A DNA stretch of 5,898 bases from assembly GCA_022732315.1 (NCBI GenBank), contig JAIJUV010000160.1, forward strand, positions 1 through 5,898, read 5' to 3'. This document shows positions 1 to 5,898 of the stretch, piece by piece; the first letter of the stretch is position 1; every line of letters begins with the position of its first letter. The DNA comes from Prevotella sp. GTDB lineage: Bacteria; Bacteroidota; Bacteroidia; Bacteroidales; Bacteroidaceae. Made by a program: the position numbers and the translations under genes. The notes under the pieces were generated by a model, which ran no database searches, was not told where the DNA came from, and worked only from the letters and a program-made list of their open reading frames with translations.

Positions 1-98
1 AAGATGAGGTTTTGTGCCAAGTCACCAGAACCGAATCCGATGCGCTGCAGCCAACTTAATTTGCAGAATCCCTGAGATTCCTGTGAAGTCTTTTCCAT
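1..98 (-). CDS. GPH-family sugar:cation symporter, N-terminal fragment (cut by window edge)
   Basis: Only the first 32 codons are present; the gene continues beyond position 1. The start is the ATG at 98-96, only 12 bp after the esterase stop codon, so the two genes are probably one transcript. The peptide begins MEKTSQESQGFCKLSW and then reads LQRIGFGSGDLAQNLI. The segment IGFGSGDLAQN is typical of the start of the first membrane helix of glycoside-pentoside-hexuronide (GPH) cation symporters of the MelB/XynB type, where a G-x-GD motif is conserved. Such inner-membrane proteins import sugars or short glycosides with Na+ or H+. In this setting the likely cargo is xylose, xylobiose or another xylan-derived sugar (inference). 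From memory, a transporter of this family called XynD belongs to the Prevotella bryantii xylanase cluster. The fragment is short, so the family call rests on one motif plus context; substrate is unproven. Confidence 0.72.
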   Translation of the reverse strand, partial: MEKTSQESQGFCKLSWLQRIGFGSGDLAQNLI

Positions 99-110
99 AT
101 CTTTATTCTT

Positions 111-1313
111 TTATTTCAATTTTTCTGCGGCAAACTTGCCCATCGCTTCATATCCCTTAGGGTTGAGATGCAACCAGTCGTCTGAATATTCAGCCTTCAG
201 GCGCTGAGGGTCTTTCGGGTCGCGGGTTAATTCATCGAAATCGATGACCCCATCAAAGGCACCGCTCTTTCTAATCCATTCGTTCACGGTTTGGCGCATT
301 GCCTCGTGCCAGAAAGAATACCAGCCATTGCCCTTGGTTGGGGTGATGGTTCCGCCATACACCTTGATGCCCTTAGCCTTGGCTTTGGCTATCAGCACCT
401 TGTAACAGGCAATCAGGGTATCTGTCATGTGCTCATAATTTCCGCCACAGCAGCCGATATCGTTGGTTCCCTCAAAGATGATGAGTTTATCCACACCTGC
501 CTGTCCCAGAATATCACGGTCGAAACGCTTCATGGCAGGTTCGCTCAATCCGCCTTGCACTACGCAGTTGCCACCGATACCGAGATTCAATACGCCGTAT
601 GGCTTCTCAGCATTCAGGGCATCCGAGAGGAAATCGGTCCATCGGTTCTGATGGTTGGTGGTACTTCCACGACCATCAGTGATAGAGTTTCCGAGGATAG
701 CCACCACAGGGGTAGCCTTATCGGTCTTCACATCAATGGCTGAAAGATTATACCAGTGATCCACCTCCTCGCCATCATCAAAACTCTTATCCATCGGTTT
801 AGGAGTACGATGCAAACCGTTTACTATATAAGATGTGGTACGTGAACCACGATGAGACGTTGCATTCACGGGTGTCTGCTTGCCATAGTCGATGGTAATC
901 GTGAGGCGTTGTCCACTCTTCAAGGCATATTTCAAATCATCTGAGAAGATAGCCTTGCCAGGAGCAATGGTTACATTCTTCTTGCCATTAAACTTGAGAT
1001 ACTTCACGGTCTTACCATTCACAAACCAGTTGCTGTCCTTATCGGTATCTGCAATATACACCGATTTGATTTCCACCGGTTCCTTGCTCTGTTCATTGCT
1101 GAGCTTCACTCTGAGCTCCTCTCCGCCAAAGGAAACATGAACCACCTGTCGGCAAGAGCGGTTGCTCAAGCTTTCCTTAGGCATATCTCCTTTGCCAGTC
1201 CATTCCACTGCAGTAGCCCAAGAGCCTTTCCACACCTTCTGAGCGAAAGCTACAGAACTTGACGCAGCCAATACGAGCGCCAAAGATAAGATTTTTATTG
1301 CTTGCTTATTCAT
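111..1313 (-). CDS. xynE: Secreted XynE-like SGNH/GDSL acylhydrolase (putative xylan acetylesterase)
   Basis: A 400-residue secreted esterase, probably removing acetyl groups from xylan or xylo-oligosaccharides in the periplasm or outside the cell. Residues 1-24 form a signal peptide (hydrophobic core LSLALVLAA, likely cleavage AFA|QK); there is no lipobox. Residues about 25-195 look like the beta-rich N-terminal domain of this subfamily (WKGSWATA near the start, GGEELRVKLSN, RGSRTTSY). The SGNH domain starts near residue 202: block I GNSITDG with nucleophile Ser210, block II LGIGGN with oxyanion Gly247, block III GTND with Asn284, block V DWLH with Asp379 and His382. The four catalytic blocks are therefore complete, though block I has Asn instead of the usual Asp before Ser. 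Overall layout matches the XynE-like subfamily named after a Prevotella bryantii xylanase-cluster gene. The gene is divergent from the regulator and leads into the symporter gene. No Shine-Dalgarno is seen, as is usual in Bacteroidota. The esterase fold is well supported; acetylxylan specificity is inferred from context. Confidence 0.9.
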   Translation of the reverse strand: MNKQAIKILSLALVLAASSSVAFAQKVWKGSWATAVEWTGKGDMPKESLSNRSCRQVVHVSFGGEELRVKLSNEQSKEPVEIKSVYIADTDKDSNWFVNGKTVKYLKFNGKKNVTIAPGKAIFSDDLKYALKSGQRLTITIDYGKQTPVNATSHRGSRTTSYIVNGLHRTPKPMDKSFDDGEEVDHWYNLSAIDVKTDKATPVVAILGNSITDGRGSTTNHQNRWTDFLSDALNAEKPYGVLNLGIGGNCVVQGGLSEPAMKRFDRDILGQAGVDKLIIFEGTNDIGCCGGNYEHMTDTLIACYKVLIAKAKAKGIKVYGGTITPTKGNGWYSFWHEAMRQTVNEWIRKSGAFDGVIDFDELTRDPKDPQRLKAEYSDDWLHLNPKGYEAMGKFAAEKLK

Positions 1314-1356
1314 TGTTATTATGATGCTTTTAATGTTTCTATTGTTGTTGACGATG

Positions 1357-1364
1357 CAAATTTA
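1357..1364 (-). promoter_or_regulatory. Bacteroidota -7 promoter box for the esterase-symporter operon
   Basis: Read on the minus strand this is TAAATTTG followed by C, matching the TAnnTTTG(Y) -7 box of the Bacteroidota primary sigma factor. There are 43 bases between its G and the esterase ATG, close to the 40 and 42 at the other two promoters in the window. I find no TTTG-type -33 element at the expected distance upstream, which would fit a promoter that needs an activator. Confidence 0.65.
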
Positions 1365-1402
1365 CTAATAAGTTATGAAATAACAGGTATTTTATAGTTA
1401 CC

Positions 1403-1422
1403 ATTACTTTTCTATTTGTTTC
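1403..1422 (-). promoter_or_regulatory. Putative HTCS operator upstream of the esterase promoter
   Basis: On the minus strand, starting at 1422, the sequence is GAAACAAA-T-A-GAAA-A-G-T-AA-T. It agrees with the two other copies in the window (1453-1472 and 5459-5478, plus strand) at 16 of 20 positions common to all three. It points in the direction of esterase transcription and begins 58 bp upstream of the first base of the -7 box at 1364. The two GAAA blocks begin 10 bp apart, about one helical turn, which suits the paired helix-turn-helix motifs of an AraC-type DNA-binding domain. The identity of the binding protein is inferred. Confidence 0.55.
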
Positions 1423-1452
1423 ATACTCACAAAAAAGGCACAAAAAGATAAA

Positions 1453-1472
1453 GAAACAAAAAGAAACGAAAC
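1453..1472 (+). promoter_or_regulatory. Putative HTCS operator upstream of the regulator's own promoter
   Basis: The sequence is GAAACAAA-A-A-GAAA-C-G-A-AA-C on the plus strand, beginning 61 bp upstream of the -7 box at 1514. It shares 17 of 20 bases with the copy at 5459-5478. It lies 30 bp from the oppositely oriented copy at 1403-1422, so the intergenic region has two operators back to back, each facing its own promoter. If functional, it implies that the regulator controls its own gene. The local sequence is A-rich, which weakens the evidence from any one copy taken alone. Confidence 0.52.
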
Positions 1473-1489
1473 ATATTGTTACATTAGAA

Positions 1490-1521
1490 TTTGTTTCTTC
1501 CATTGTTTTTTGTTACTTTTG
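1490..1521 (+). promoter_or_regulatory. Bacteroidota promoter (-33 TTTG and -7 TACTTTTG) for the HTCS gene
   Basis: TTTG at 1490-1493 and TACTTTTG at 1514-1521, followed by C, are separated by 20 bp. This matches the TTTG / TAnnTTTGY consensus of Bacteroidota housekeeping promoters, with both elements present. There are 40 bases between the -7 box and the regulator's ATG at 1562. It is the only one of the three promoters here with a recognisable -33 element, which fits basal expression of a sensor that must exist before induction. Confidence 0.75.
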
Positions 1522-1561
1522 CAGCCATAATAACCTATTTAAATAAGAAACGGACAAAAAT

Positions 1562-4500
1562 ATGAAGCATATCAGACATTGCCTCACGGCACTCTTCGCT
1601 ATCGCCTTATCGCTTATGGTATGGGCCGACAGTGGTGAACTCTTCACTTCGGGCAAGCTATCGAGTTCGCTTATCAACTGTATTGTGCAAGACAAGTATG
1701 GCTATATCTGGGTGGGCACGGAATACGGACTCAGCAAGTTCGACGGCTACCGCTTTACCAACTATCTGCACAACGAAGAAGACACAACCTCCATCACCGA
1801 CAATATTATCTCCGACCTTCTGGTAGATAAGAAAGGTAACCTCTGGATTGGTTGCGCCAAGGGACTGATGCGCTATAATTATGAGACGAACAATTTCTCC
1901 CGTCTCCAGTTTCCTGATGGCAGAAAGCCACGCATCTATTCGATGGTAGAAAGCCATCGCGGCGATATCCTGCTGGGCACGGCAGGTTACGGTCTCTACT
2001 CCGTGAAGAACAACGGCATAGAGAAAACGGCAAACAACAGATTCACCATCAAATGGGAGAGAGCATACGCCGAGCGCGACTCGGATGTATTCTTCACCCA
2101 TATCTACGAAGACAAGCACCACTATCTCTGGCAGAGCAGTCACCTGTCTACCTTCACCCGATTCATCGAGAAGCAAGGCAAGGTGCAGCGCAAAGACTTC
2201 AAATCGCCATACGGAGCCCCTGTGGCATTCATCCAGCATCGTCCGCAAGCCATGCTCATCGTCTGCATGTATGGCATCATCTATTATGACTATCGCACGG
2301 GACGTATAGCCGATGCCGGTTACGACCTGGGAGCATTCAAGAATCATGTAACCATCAACAATGCCACCTTCGACCACGATGGCAACCTCTATATCAGCAC
2401 CTCAGAACATGGAGCCCTGATCATCAAGAAGGGAAGCAACAAGGTGGAACAGCTGGAAAACAGCAACAGCAATTTCAATCTTTCCACCGCCTTCGTCAAC
2501 GACATCATCGAAGACAAGGACAACAACCTCTGGATAGGCTGTTACAAGAAAGGTCTCTATCTGCTCAACCAGCGCCAGCAAGCCTTCAGCAGCTGGAGTT
2601 TCTCGGCACAGAACTACATCATCGGCAGCAGCGTTTCTTCCATCGCCCCTGGCGAGAATGGCGAAACATGGTGTACGGTGCAAAACAGTGGCGTATTCTG
2701 TTTTGATGCTTCAGGAAAGATTATCGCCCACCCTACCTCGCCAGCAGGTACCTGCATCATCTACAAAGACCGCCGGGGGGCATACTGGATCAGCAACGGA
2801 AGTGCGCTCTACAGCTACAATCCGCATACGGGAGCCTATCAGGAAAAGCTCACCTTTACCAGTGCGGGCATCTACTGCATGACAGATGACAACCAGGGCA
2901 ATCTCTATATCTCCGTATATAGCAAGGGCCTATATATATATAATGTGGAAAGCGGCAAGGTTACCGTGCTCAATATGCGACAGAGAGGAAACAAGGGATT
3001 CCTCTGCAACGACTGGGTGCGCAGCATGGCATTCGACCATACCGGTCATCTGTGGATAGGTACATCTAATGGCGTTTCCTGCCTCAACACGAAGACACTC
3101 AGCTTCAAGGACTTCGGATGGCATAACATTCTGAAAGACAGACAGGCGAATGGCATCTGTGAAGGTAAGAACGGCGATATGATTATCGGAACAGAAGAAG
3201 GACTCTATCTTTTCGACCGAAAGAACAATAAGACCCAAGATTTCCCTCACGCCGAAGTTCTGAAGGGAAAGCAGGTGTGCAGCATCATCAAAGACCATCA
3301 GGGCGACTTATGGGTAAGCACCACCATGGGCATCTGGCAGTATGACCAGAAGAACAGACAGTTTATCGGGCACATCAATGGCAACGGGCTAACCACCCGT
3401 GAATACGTGCTGGGGTCCTCCATGCATACCGCCAGCGACCTCATCGCCTTCGGAACAAGCGACGGCATCACCACCTTCTACCCGGAAAGAGTGAGAGCCA
3501 AGAAGATGGAACTGGGAGATGTTCATCTCACCAACTTCATCATCGACGGCAAGCCAATCAACTGTCTGACGGATGAGTTCACGATACCATACGAGGAGAA
3601 TTCGTTCACGCTGGAGTTCTCGCTGCTCAACTACAGGAACACCGACAACATCAGCTTCCAATATCGTATCAACGAGGGAAAATGGAACAGCACCAACGAA
3701 GGCTCCAACGCCGTATCATTCAACAAGTTGAAGCCTGGCAGCTATACCCTGGAGGTAAGAGCCATGAGCAATGGCAACTTCTCCAAGAAATCAACCATCA
3801 TCCACATCAGGGTGTGCGACCCTTGGTATGCTTCCACCTGGGCATTCCTCCTCTATTTCCTGGCAGCAGCAGGCATCATCCTGTATATCATCTACCGGTA
3901 TGAGCGCCGTCGCAAGGAAGACCTGGAAGAAACCAAGATGCAGTTCCTCATCAATGCCACCCACGATATCCGTTCGCCGCTGACATTGATTATGGGACCG
4001 CTCAACAAGTTGAAGACCAGAATCACGGATGCCGAAAGCAAGCAGGACATCGACACCATCGACCGCAACGCCCAACGCCTGCTGCTTCTGGTAAACCAGA
4101 TACTCGACGAGCGAAAGATAGACAAGAACCAGATGCATCTGCACTGTCAGGAAACCCAGCTCAAGGAATTCCTGAACGGCATCATATCGCTCTACCGTTT
4201 CAATGCAGAAGAGCGCAACATCACGCTCTCGCTCCAGGAAGACGCGAGCCTCAACGATGCCAAAGGCAAGTTGCCTGTATGGATAGACCGCATCAACTTC
4301 GACAAGGTGATTTCCAACCTGCTCTCCAACGCCATGAAATATACCTTCAATGGCGGCACCATCACCCTCATCATGGGCAAGGACGAGAAGAATGCCATCA
4401 TCAAGGTACAGGATACCGGCATCGGGTTGAAGGAAGAGAAGACCGACCGACTCTTTGACCGGTTCTACCAAGGCAGCAACAGCAGCGACCTTCACATCGA

Positions 4501-5482
4501 AGGCACCGGCATAGGACTGAACCTCTGCAAGGCATTCGTAGAGATGCACGGAGGCAAGATCAAGGCATACAACCGCACCGATGGCATCAAGGGTTCCTGC
4601 TTCGAGGTAACCATTCCGCTGGGCAAGGAACATCTGAAGCCAGAAGAGATTCTCAACGAGGAAGAGGACAGAAGCATCGAATCCATCGGCAAGAAAGTGC
4701 AAGCCAACCGCAACTTCAACATTCTGATAGTAGATGACGATGCAGAGATAGCCCACTACATCAAGACCGAACTGTGCGACTGGTACCGATTTGACCATGC
4801 CCGCAACGGCAAGGAAGGATTGAAGATGCTGCTCACGGGCAAGTACGACCTCGTGATAAGCGATGTGATGATGCCAGAGATGGATGGCATCACCATGCTG
4901 AAGAACGTCAAGAGCAACAGCAACATCAGCGATGTTCCTGTCATCCTACTCACCTCGAAGAGCGAAGTAGAGAACCGCATGGAAGGTTTGCGCAAGGGAG
5001 CGGATGCCTTCCTGGCAAAGCCATTCAACATGGAAGAACTGCATATTCTCATCGACAACCTGGTGGATAATGTGCGACGCATCCGTGGCAAGTATAGCGG
5101 GGCACAAGGACAGAAAGCGAAGATTGAGCAGATTCAGGTGAAAGGCAACAACGATGCCCTGATGGAGCGAGTGATGAACTATATGAATGAACATCTAGCC
5201 GATCAGGATCTGAACGTGGAGAAACTTACGACAGATGTGGGTATCAGCCGTGCCCAACTGCACCGCAAGCTCAAGGAGATAGCGGGTGTATCTGCCGGAG
5301 AATTCATCCGCAACCTGCGACTGGAACAGGCAGCACGCCTGATAGAAGAAGGACAGATCAACATCACGCAGGTGGCTTACTCCGTGGGCTTCAACAACCA
5401 GACCCACTTCTCTACCGTGTTCAAAAAACACTATGGCATGTCGCCTAGCGAGTATGCTGAAACAAAGAGAAATGAAAAATAA
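1562..5482 (+). CDS. xynR: Hybrid two-component system sensor/regulator (HTCS), XynR-like
   Basis: A 1306-residue HTCS: sensor, kinase, receiver and transcription factor in one inner-membrane protein. Residues 1-22 are a signal peptide (likely cleavage VWA|DS). Residues about 36-645 hold roughly 13-14 Reg_prop-type propeller blades (e.g. DKYGYIWVGTEYGLSKFDG from 44, KKGNLWIG from 90), enough for two seven-bladed propellers. A Y_Y_Y domain follows at about 680-752, then a membrane helix at 760-778. The HisKA domain has THDIRSPLTLI with phosphorylated His801. The HATPase domain (to about 1020) has N-box NLLSNAMKYT from 919, G1 DTGIGL at 951 and G2 GTGIGL at 981. The receiver has acidic DDD at 1058-1060, phosphoacceptor Asp1101, Thr1131 and Lys1153. 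An AraC-type domain at about 1199-1300 carries two helix-turn-helix motifs (1219-1240, 1268-1290). All key catalytic residues are present and length is normal. Context suggests it senses a xylan oligosaccharide and activates the flanking genes, like P. bryantii XynR; the ligand is inferred. The start gives a clean signal peptide and sits 40 bases after the promoter; no Shine-Dalgarno is seen. Confidence 0.96.
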   Translation: MKHIRHCLTALFAIALSLMVWADSGELFTSGKLSSSLINCIVQDKYGYIWVGTEYGLSKFDGYRFTNYLHNEEDTTSITDNIISDLLVDKKGNLWIGCAKGLMRYNYETNNFSRLQFPDGRKPRIYSMVESHRGDILLGTAGYGLYSVKNNGIEKTANNRFTIKWERAYAERDSDVFFTHIYEDKHHYLWQSSHLSTFTRFIEKQGKVQRKDFKSPYGAPVAFIQHRPQAMLIVCMYGIIYYDYRTGRIADAGYDLGAFKNHVTINNATFDHDGNLYISTSEHGALIIKKGSNKVEQLENSNSNFNLSTAFVNDIIEDKDNNLWIGCYKKGLYLLNQRQQAFSSWSFSAQNYIIGSSVSSIAPGENGETWCTVQNSGVFCFDASGKIIAHPTSPAGTCIIYKDRRGAYWISNGSALYSYNPHTGAYQEKLTFTSAGIYCMTDDNQGNLYISVYSKGLYIYNVESGKVTVLNMRQRGNKGFLCNDWVRSMAFDHTGHLWIGTSNGVSCLNTKTLSFKDFGWHNILKDRQANGICEGKNGDMIIGTEEGLYLFDRKNNKTQDFPHAEVLKGKQVCSIIKDHQGDLWVSTTMGIWQYDQKNRQFIGHINGNGLTTREYVLGSSMHTASDLIAFGTSDGITTFYPERVRAKKMELGDVHLTNFIIDGKPINCLTDEFTIPYEENSFTLEFSLLNYRNTDNISFQYRINEGKWNSTNEGSNAVSFNKLKPGSYTLEVRAMSNGNFSKKSTIIHIRVCDPWYASTWAFLLYFLAAAGIILYIIYRYERRRKEDLEETKMQFLINATHDIRSPLTLIMGPLNKLKTRITDAESKQDIDTIDRNAQRLLLLVNQILDERKIDKNQMHLHCQETQLKEFLNGIISLYRFNAEERNITLSLQEDASLNDAKGKLPVWIDRINFDKVISNLLSNAMKYTFNGGTITLIMGKDEKNAIIKVQDTGIGLKEEKTDRLFDRFYQGSNSSDLHIEGTGIGLNLCKAFVEMHGGKIKAYNRTDGIKGSCFEVTIPLGKEHLKPEEILNEEEDRSIESIGKKVQANRNFNILIVDDDAEIAHYIKTELCDWYRFDHARNGKEGLKMLLTGKYDLVISDVMMPEMDGITMLKNVKSNSNISDVPVILLTSKSEVENRMEGLRKGADAFLAKPFNMEELHILIDNLVDNVRRIRGKYSGAQGQKAKIEQIQVKGNNDALMERVMNYMNEHLADQDLNVEKLTTDVGISRAQLHRKLKEIAGVSAGEFIRNLRLEQAARLIEEGQINITQVAYSVGFNNQTHFSTVFKKHYGMSPSEYAETKRNEK
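2931..2942. repeat. Short (TA)6 dinucleotide run inside the HTCS gene
   Basis: Six TA units encode part of GLYIYN at the end of a propeller blade. Similar blade ends elsewhere in the protein (GLYLLN, GLYLFD) show that the protein sequence there is under family constraint. A two-base slip would shift the frame, but the run is short and in frame here. Confidence 0.5.
5459..5478 (+). promoter_or_regulatory. Putative HTCS operator for the GH67 gene, inside the 3' end of the HTCS gene
   Basis: The sequence is GAAACAAA-G-A-GAAA-T-G-A-AA-A, beginning 57 bp upstream of the -7 box at 5516. It agrees with the copy at 1453-1472 at 17 of 20 positions and shares the 16 invariant positions of the three-copy set. 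It overlaps the last codons of the regulator gene (ETKRNEK), so the DNA may serve both as protein code and operator. Lys/Glu/Arg codons are naturally rich in A and G, so chance resemblance cannot be excluded from this copy alone; the matching distance and direction are the main support. Confidence 0.5.
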
Positions 5483-5502
5483 ACAACAAATAGAAGAGAA
5501 TA
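5483..5502 (+). promoter_or_regulatory. Weak second operator-like copy before the GH67 promoter
   Basis: Twenty-four bases after the start of the operator-like element at 5459 is a degenerate match whose core is CAAATAGAA. It agrees with the 20-bp pattern at about 13 of 17 informative positions and lies across the place where a -33 element would be. No comparable second copy is seen at the same offset at the other two promoters, so this may be only A-rich sequence. Confidence 0.2.
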
Positions 5503-5515
5503 AGGTATTTTTTCG

Positions 5516-5523
5516 TATCTTTG
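5516..5523 (+). promoter_or_regulatory. Bacteroidota -7 promoter box for the GH67 gene
   Basis: TATCTTTG followed by C matches TAnnTTTGY exactly. There are 42 bases between it and the ATG at 5566. No TTTG -33 element is visible 17-23 bp upstream, so the promoter probably relies on an activator. Its presence indicates that the downstream gene has its own transcription start rather than depending only on read-through from the regulator gene. Confidence 0.65.
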
Positions 5524-5565
5524 CAGCAGAAACAATAACAATACAAACTAATGATCTGCAAAGAT

Positions 5566-5898
5566 ATGAAGAAATACCTCATTTTATTATTTACGGTACT
5601 TACATCACTCCATGTTTCTGCACAGAGTGATGGTTCACAGTTATGGCTCGGAAAGCAGTATGCTAACTCATGCCAAGTCATCTCACAGTTGCCTAATGAT
5701 GCAACAGCCAAGATTGCCAAGCAGGAGTTGGAGAACAACTGGCGAGGTAAGAATGTTGAGCTCAAGATAGACAAGAGTCTCAACCTGGGCGAGGGCTATA
5801 ACATCTACGCCCGTCCTGCCCAGCAAGGCGACAACATTCAGTACGAAGCAACTATCACCGCCAGCAATCCTATCGGTTTGCTCTATGGTGCCTACGAG
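5566..5898 (+). CDS. Secreted GH67-like alpha-glucuronidase, N-terminal fragment (cut by window edge)
   Basis: The first 111 codons of a gene that runs off the right edge. Residues 1-19 form a signal peptide (MKK, then YLILLFTVLTSL, likely cleavage VSA|QS). The mature N-terminus reads SDGSQLWLGKQY, resembling the DGY-x-LWL start of GH67 alpha-glucuronidases, and the fragment ends with NPIGLLYGAYE, resembling the GLLYG(A/T)F segment that closes the GH67 N-terminal domain. GH67 enzymes remove (4-O-methyl)glucuronic acid from the non-reducing end of xylo-oligosaccharides, which suits periplasmic action next to a xylan-type HTCS and an esterase. From memory the P. bryantii xyn cluster has an alpha-glucuronidase-like gene, xynF. 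The catalytic domain lies outside the window, so activity cannot be checked. An in-frame ATG at 5551 is possible, but 5566 gives a cleaner signal peptide and matches the promoter-to-start distance of the other genes (42 versus 40 and 43 bases; 5551 would give 27). An alternative is another glycosidase with a similar N-terminal domain, such as GH20 or GH115. Confidence 0.75.
   Translation, partial: MKKYLILLFTVLTSLHVSAQSDGSQLWLGKQYANSCQVISQLPNDATAKIAKQELENNWRGKNVELKIDKSLNLGEGYNIYARPAQQGDNIQYEATITASNPIGLLYGAYE

Noticed and set aside
291..743. 150-codon plus-strand open frame opposite the esterase gene
   Set aside because: It is antisense to the catalytic core of a well-supported esterase and has no promoter, signal or family resemblance.
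1314..1561. Search for a small gene, RNA gene or riboswitch in the divergent intergenic region
   Set aside because: The 248 bp are AT-rich and explained by two promoters and two operator-like elements; no structured RNA or credible small coding region is seen.
2775..2780. Run of six G in the HTCS gene as a possible phase-variation tract
   Set aside because: It is too short to be a convincing slippage tract and the frame is intact through a conserved propeller blade.
3791..4798. 335-codon open frame on the minus strand opposite the HTCS kinase and receiver region
   Set aside because: It lies wholly opposite a gene with intact, recognisable domains, shows no known motif, and has the Val/Leu-rich composition expected of an antisense shadow.
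5483..5515. Search for a terminator between the HTCS gene and the GH67 gene
   Set aside because: No GC-rich hairpin followed by a T run is visible; the T-rich stretch just before the -7 box has no stem. Some read-through from the regulator gene remains possible.
5529..5544. GAAACAATAACAATAC in the GH67 leader as another operator copy
   Set aside because: After GAAACAA the match breaks down, and it lies downstream of the -7 box, unlike the three consistent copies.
5445..5783. 112-codon minus-strand open frame across the HTCS end and GH67 start
   Set aside because: It runs antisense through the GH67 promoter and signal peptide region and has no recognisable domain.

Overview
The window reads as a xylan side-chain utilisation locus from a Prevotella/Segatella-type bacterium (Bacteroidota). 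Three things point there: a complete hybrid two-component system (HTCS) regulator, an architecture characteristic of Bacteroidota; three promoters with the Bacteroidota TAnnTTTG -7 box and no recognisable Shine-Dalgarno sequences; and a gene order that resembles, from memory, the xyn cluster of Prevotella bryantii (transporter, XynE-like esterase, XynR regulator, alpha-glucuronidase).

Layout. On the minus strand, positions 1313-111 encode a secreted XynE-like SGNH/GDSL esterase. After a 12-bp gap it is followed by the first 32 codons of a GPH-family sugar:cation symporter, cut by the left edge (98-1). On the plus strand, divergent from the esterase, positions 1562-5482 encode a 1306-residue HTCS sensor/regulator. 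It is followed by the start of a secreted protein whose N-terminus looks like a GH67 alpha-glucuronidase, cut by the right edge (5566-5898). The 248-bp intergenic region 1314-1561 holds two divergent promoters and two copies of a putative operator. The 83-bp gap 5483-5565 holds a third promoter. I see no RNA genes, CRISPR arrays, insertion sequences, or convincing terminators.

How the genes fit together (inference). The periplasmic two-propeller sensor would bind a xylan-derived oligosaccharide, phosphorylate its own receiver domain across the inner membrane and activate genes through its AraC-type domain. Target products would deacetylate xylo-oligosaccharides (esterase), remove 4-O-methylglucuronic acid (GH67) and import the released sugars (symporter).

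The most notable observation is a 20-bp element, GAAACAAANAGAAANGNAAN. It occurs once upstream of each of the three promoters, always in the direction of transcription, with its first base 57-61 bp upstream of the first base of the -7 box. Sixteen of 20 positions are identical in all three copies. It is a strong candidate for the HTCS operator. One copy lies inside the last codons of the HTCS gene itself.
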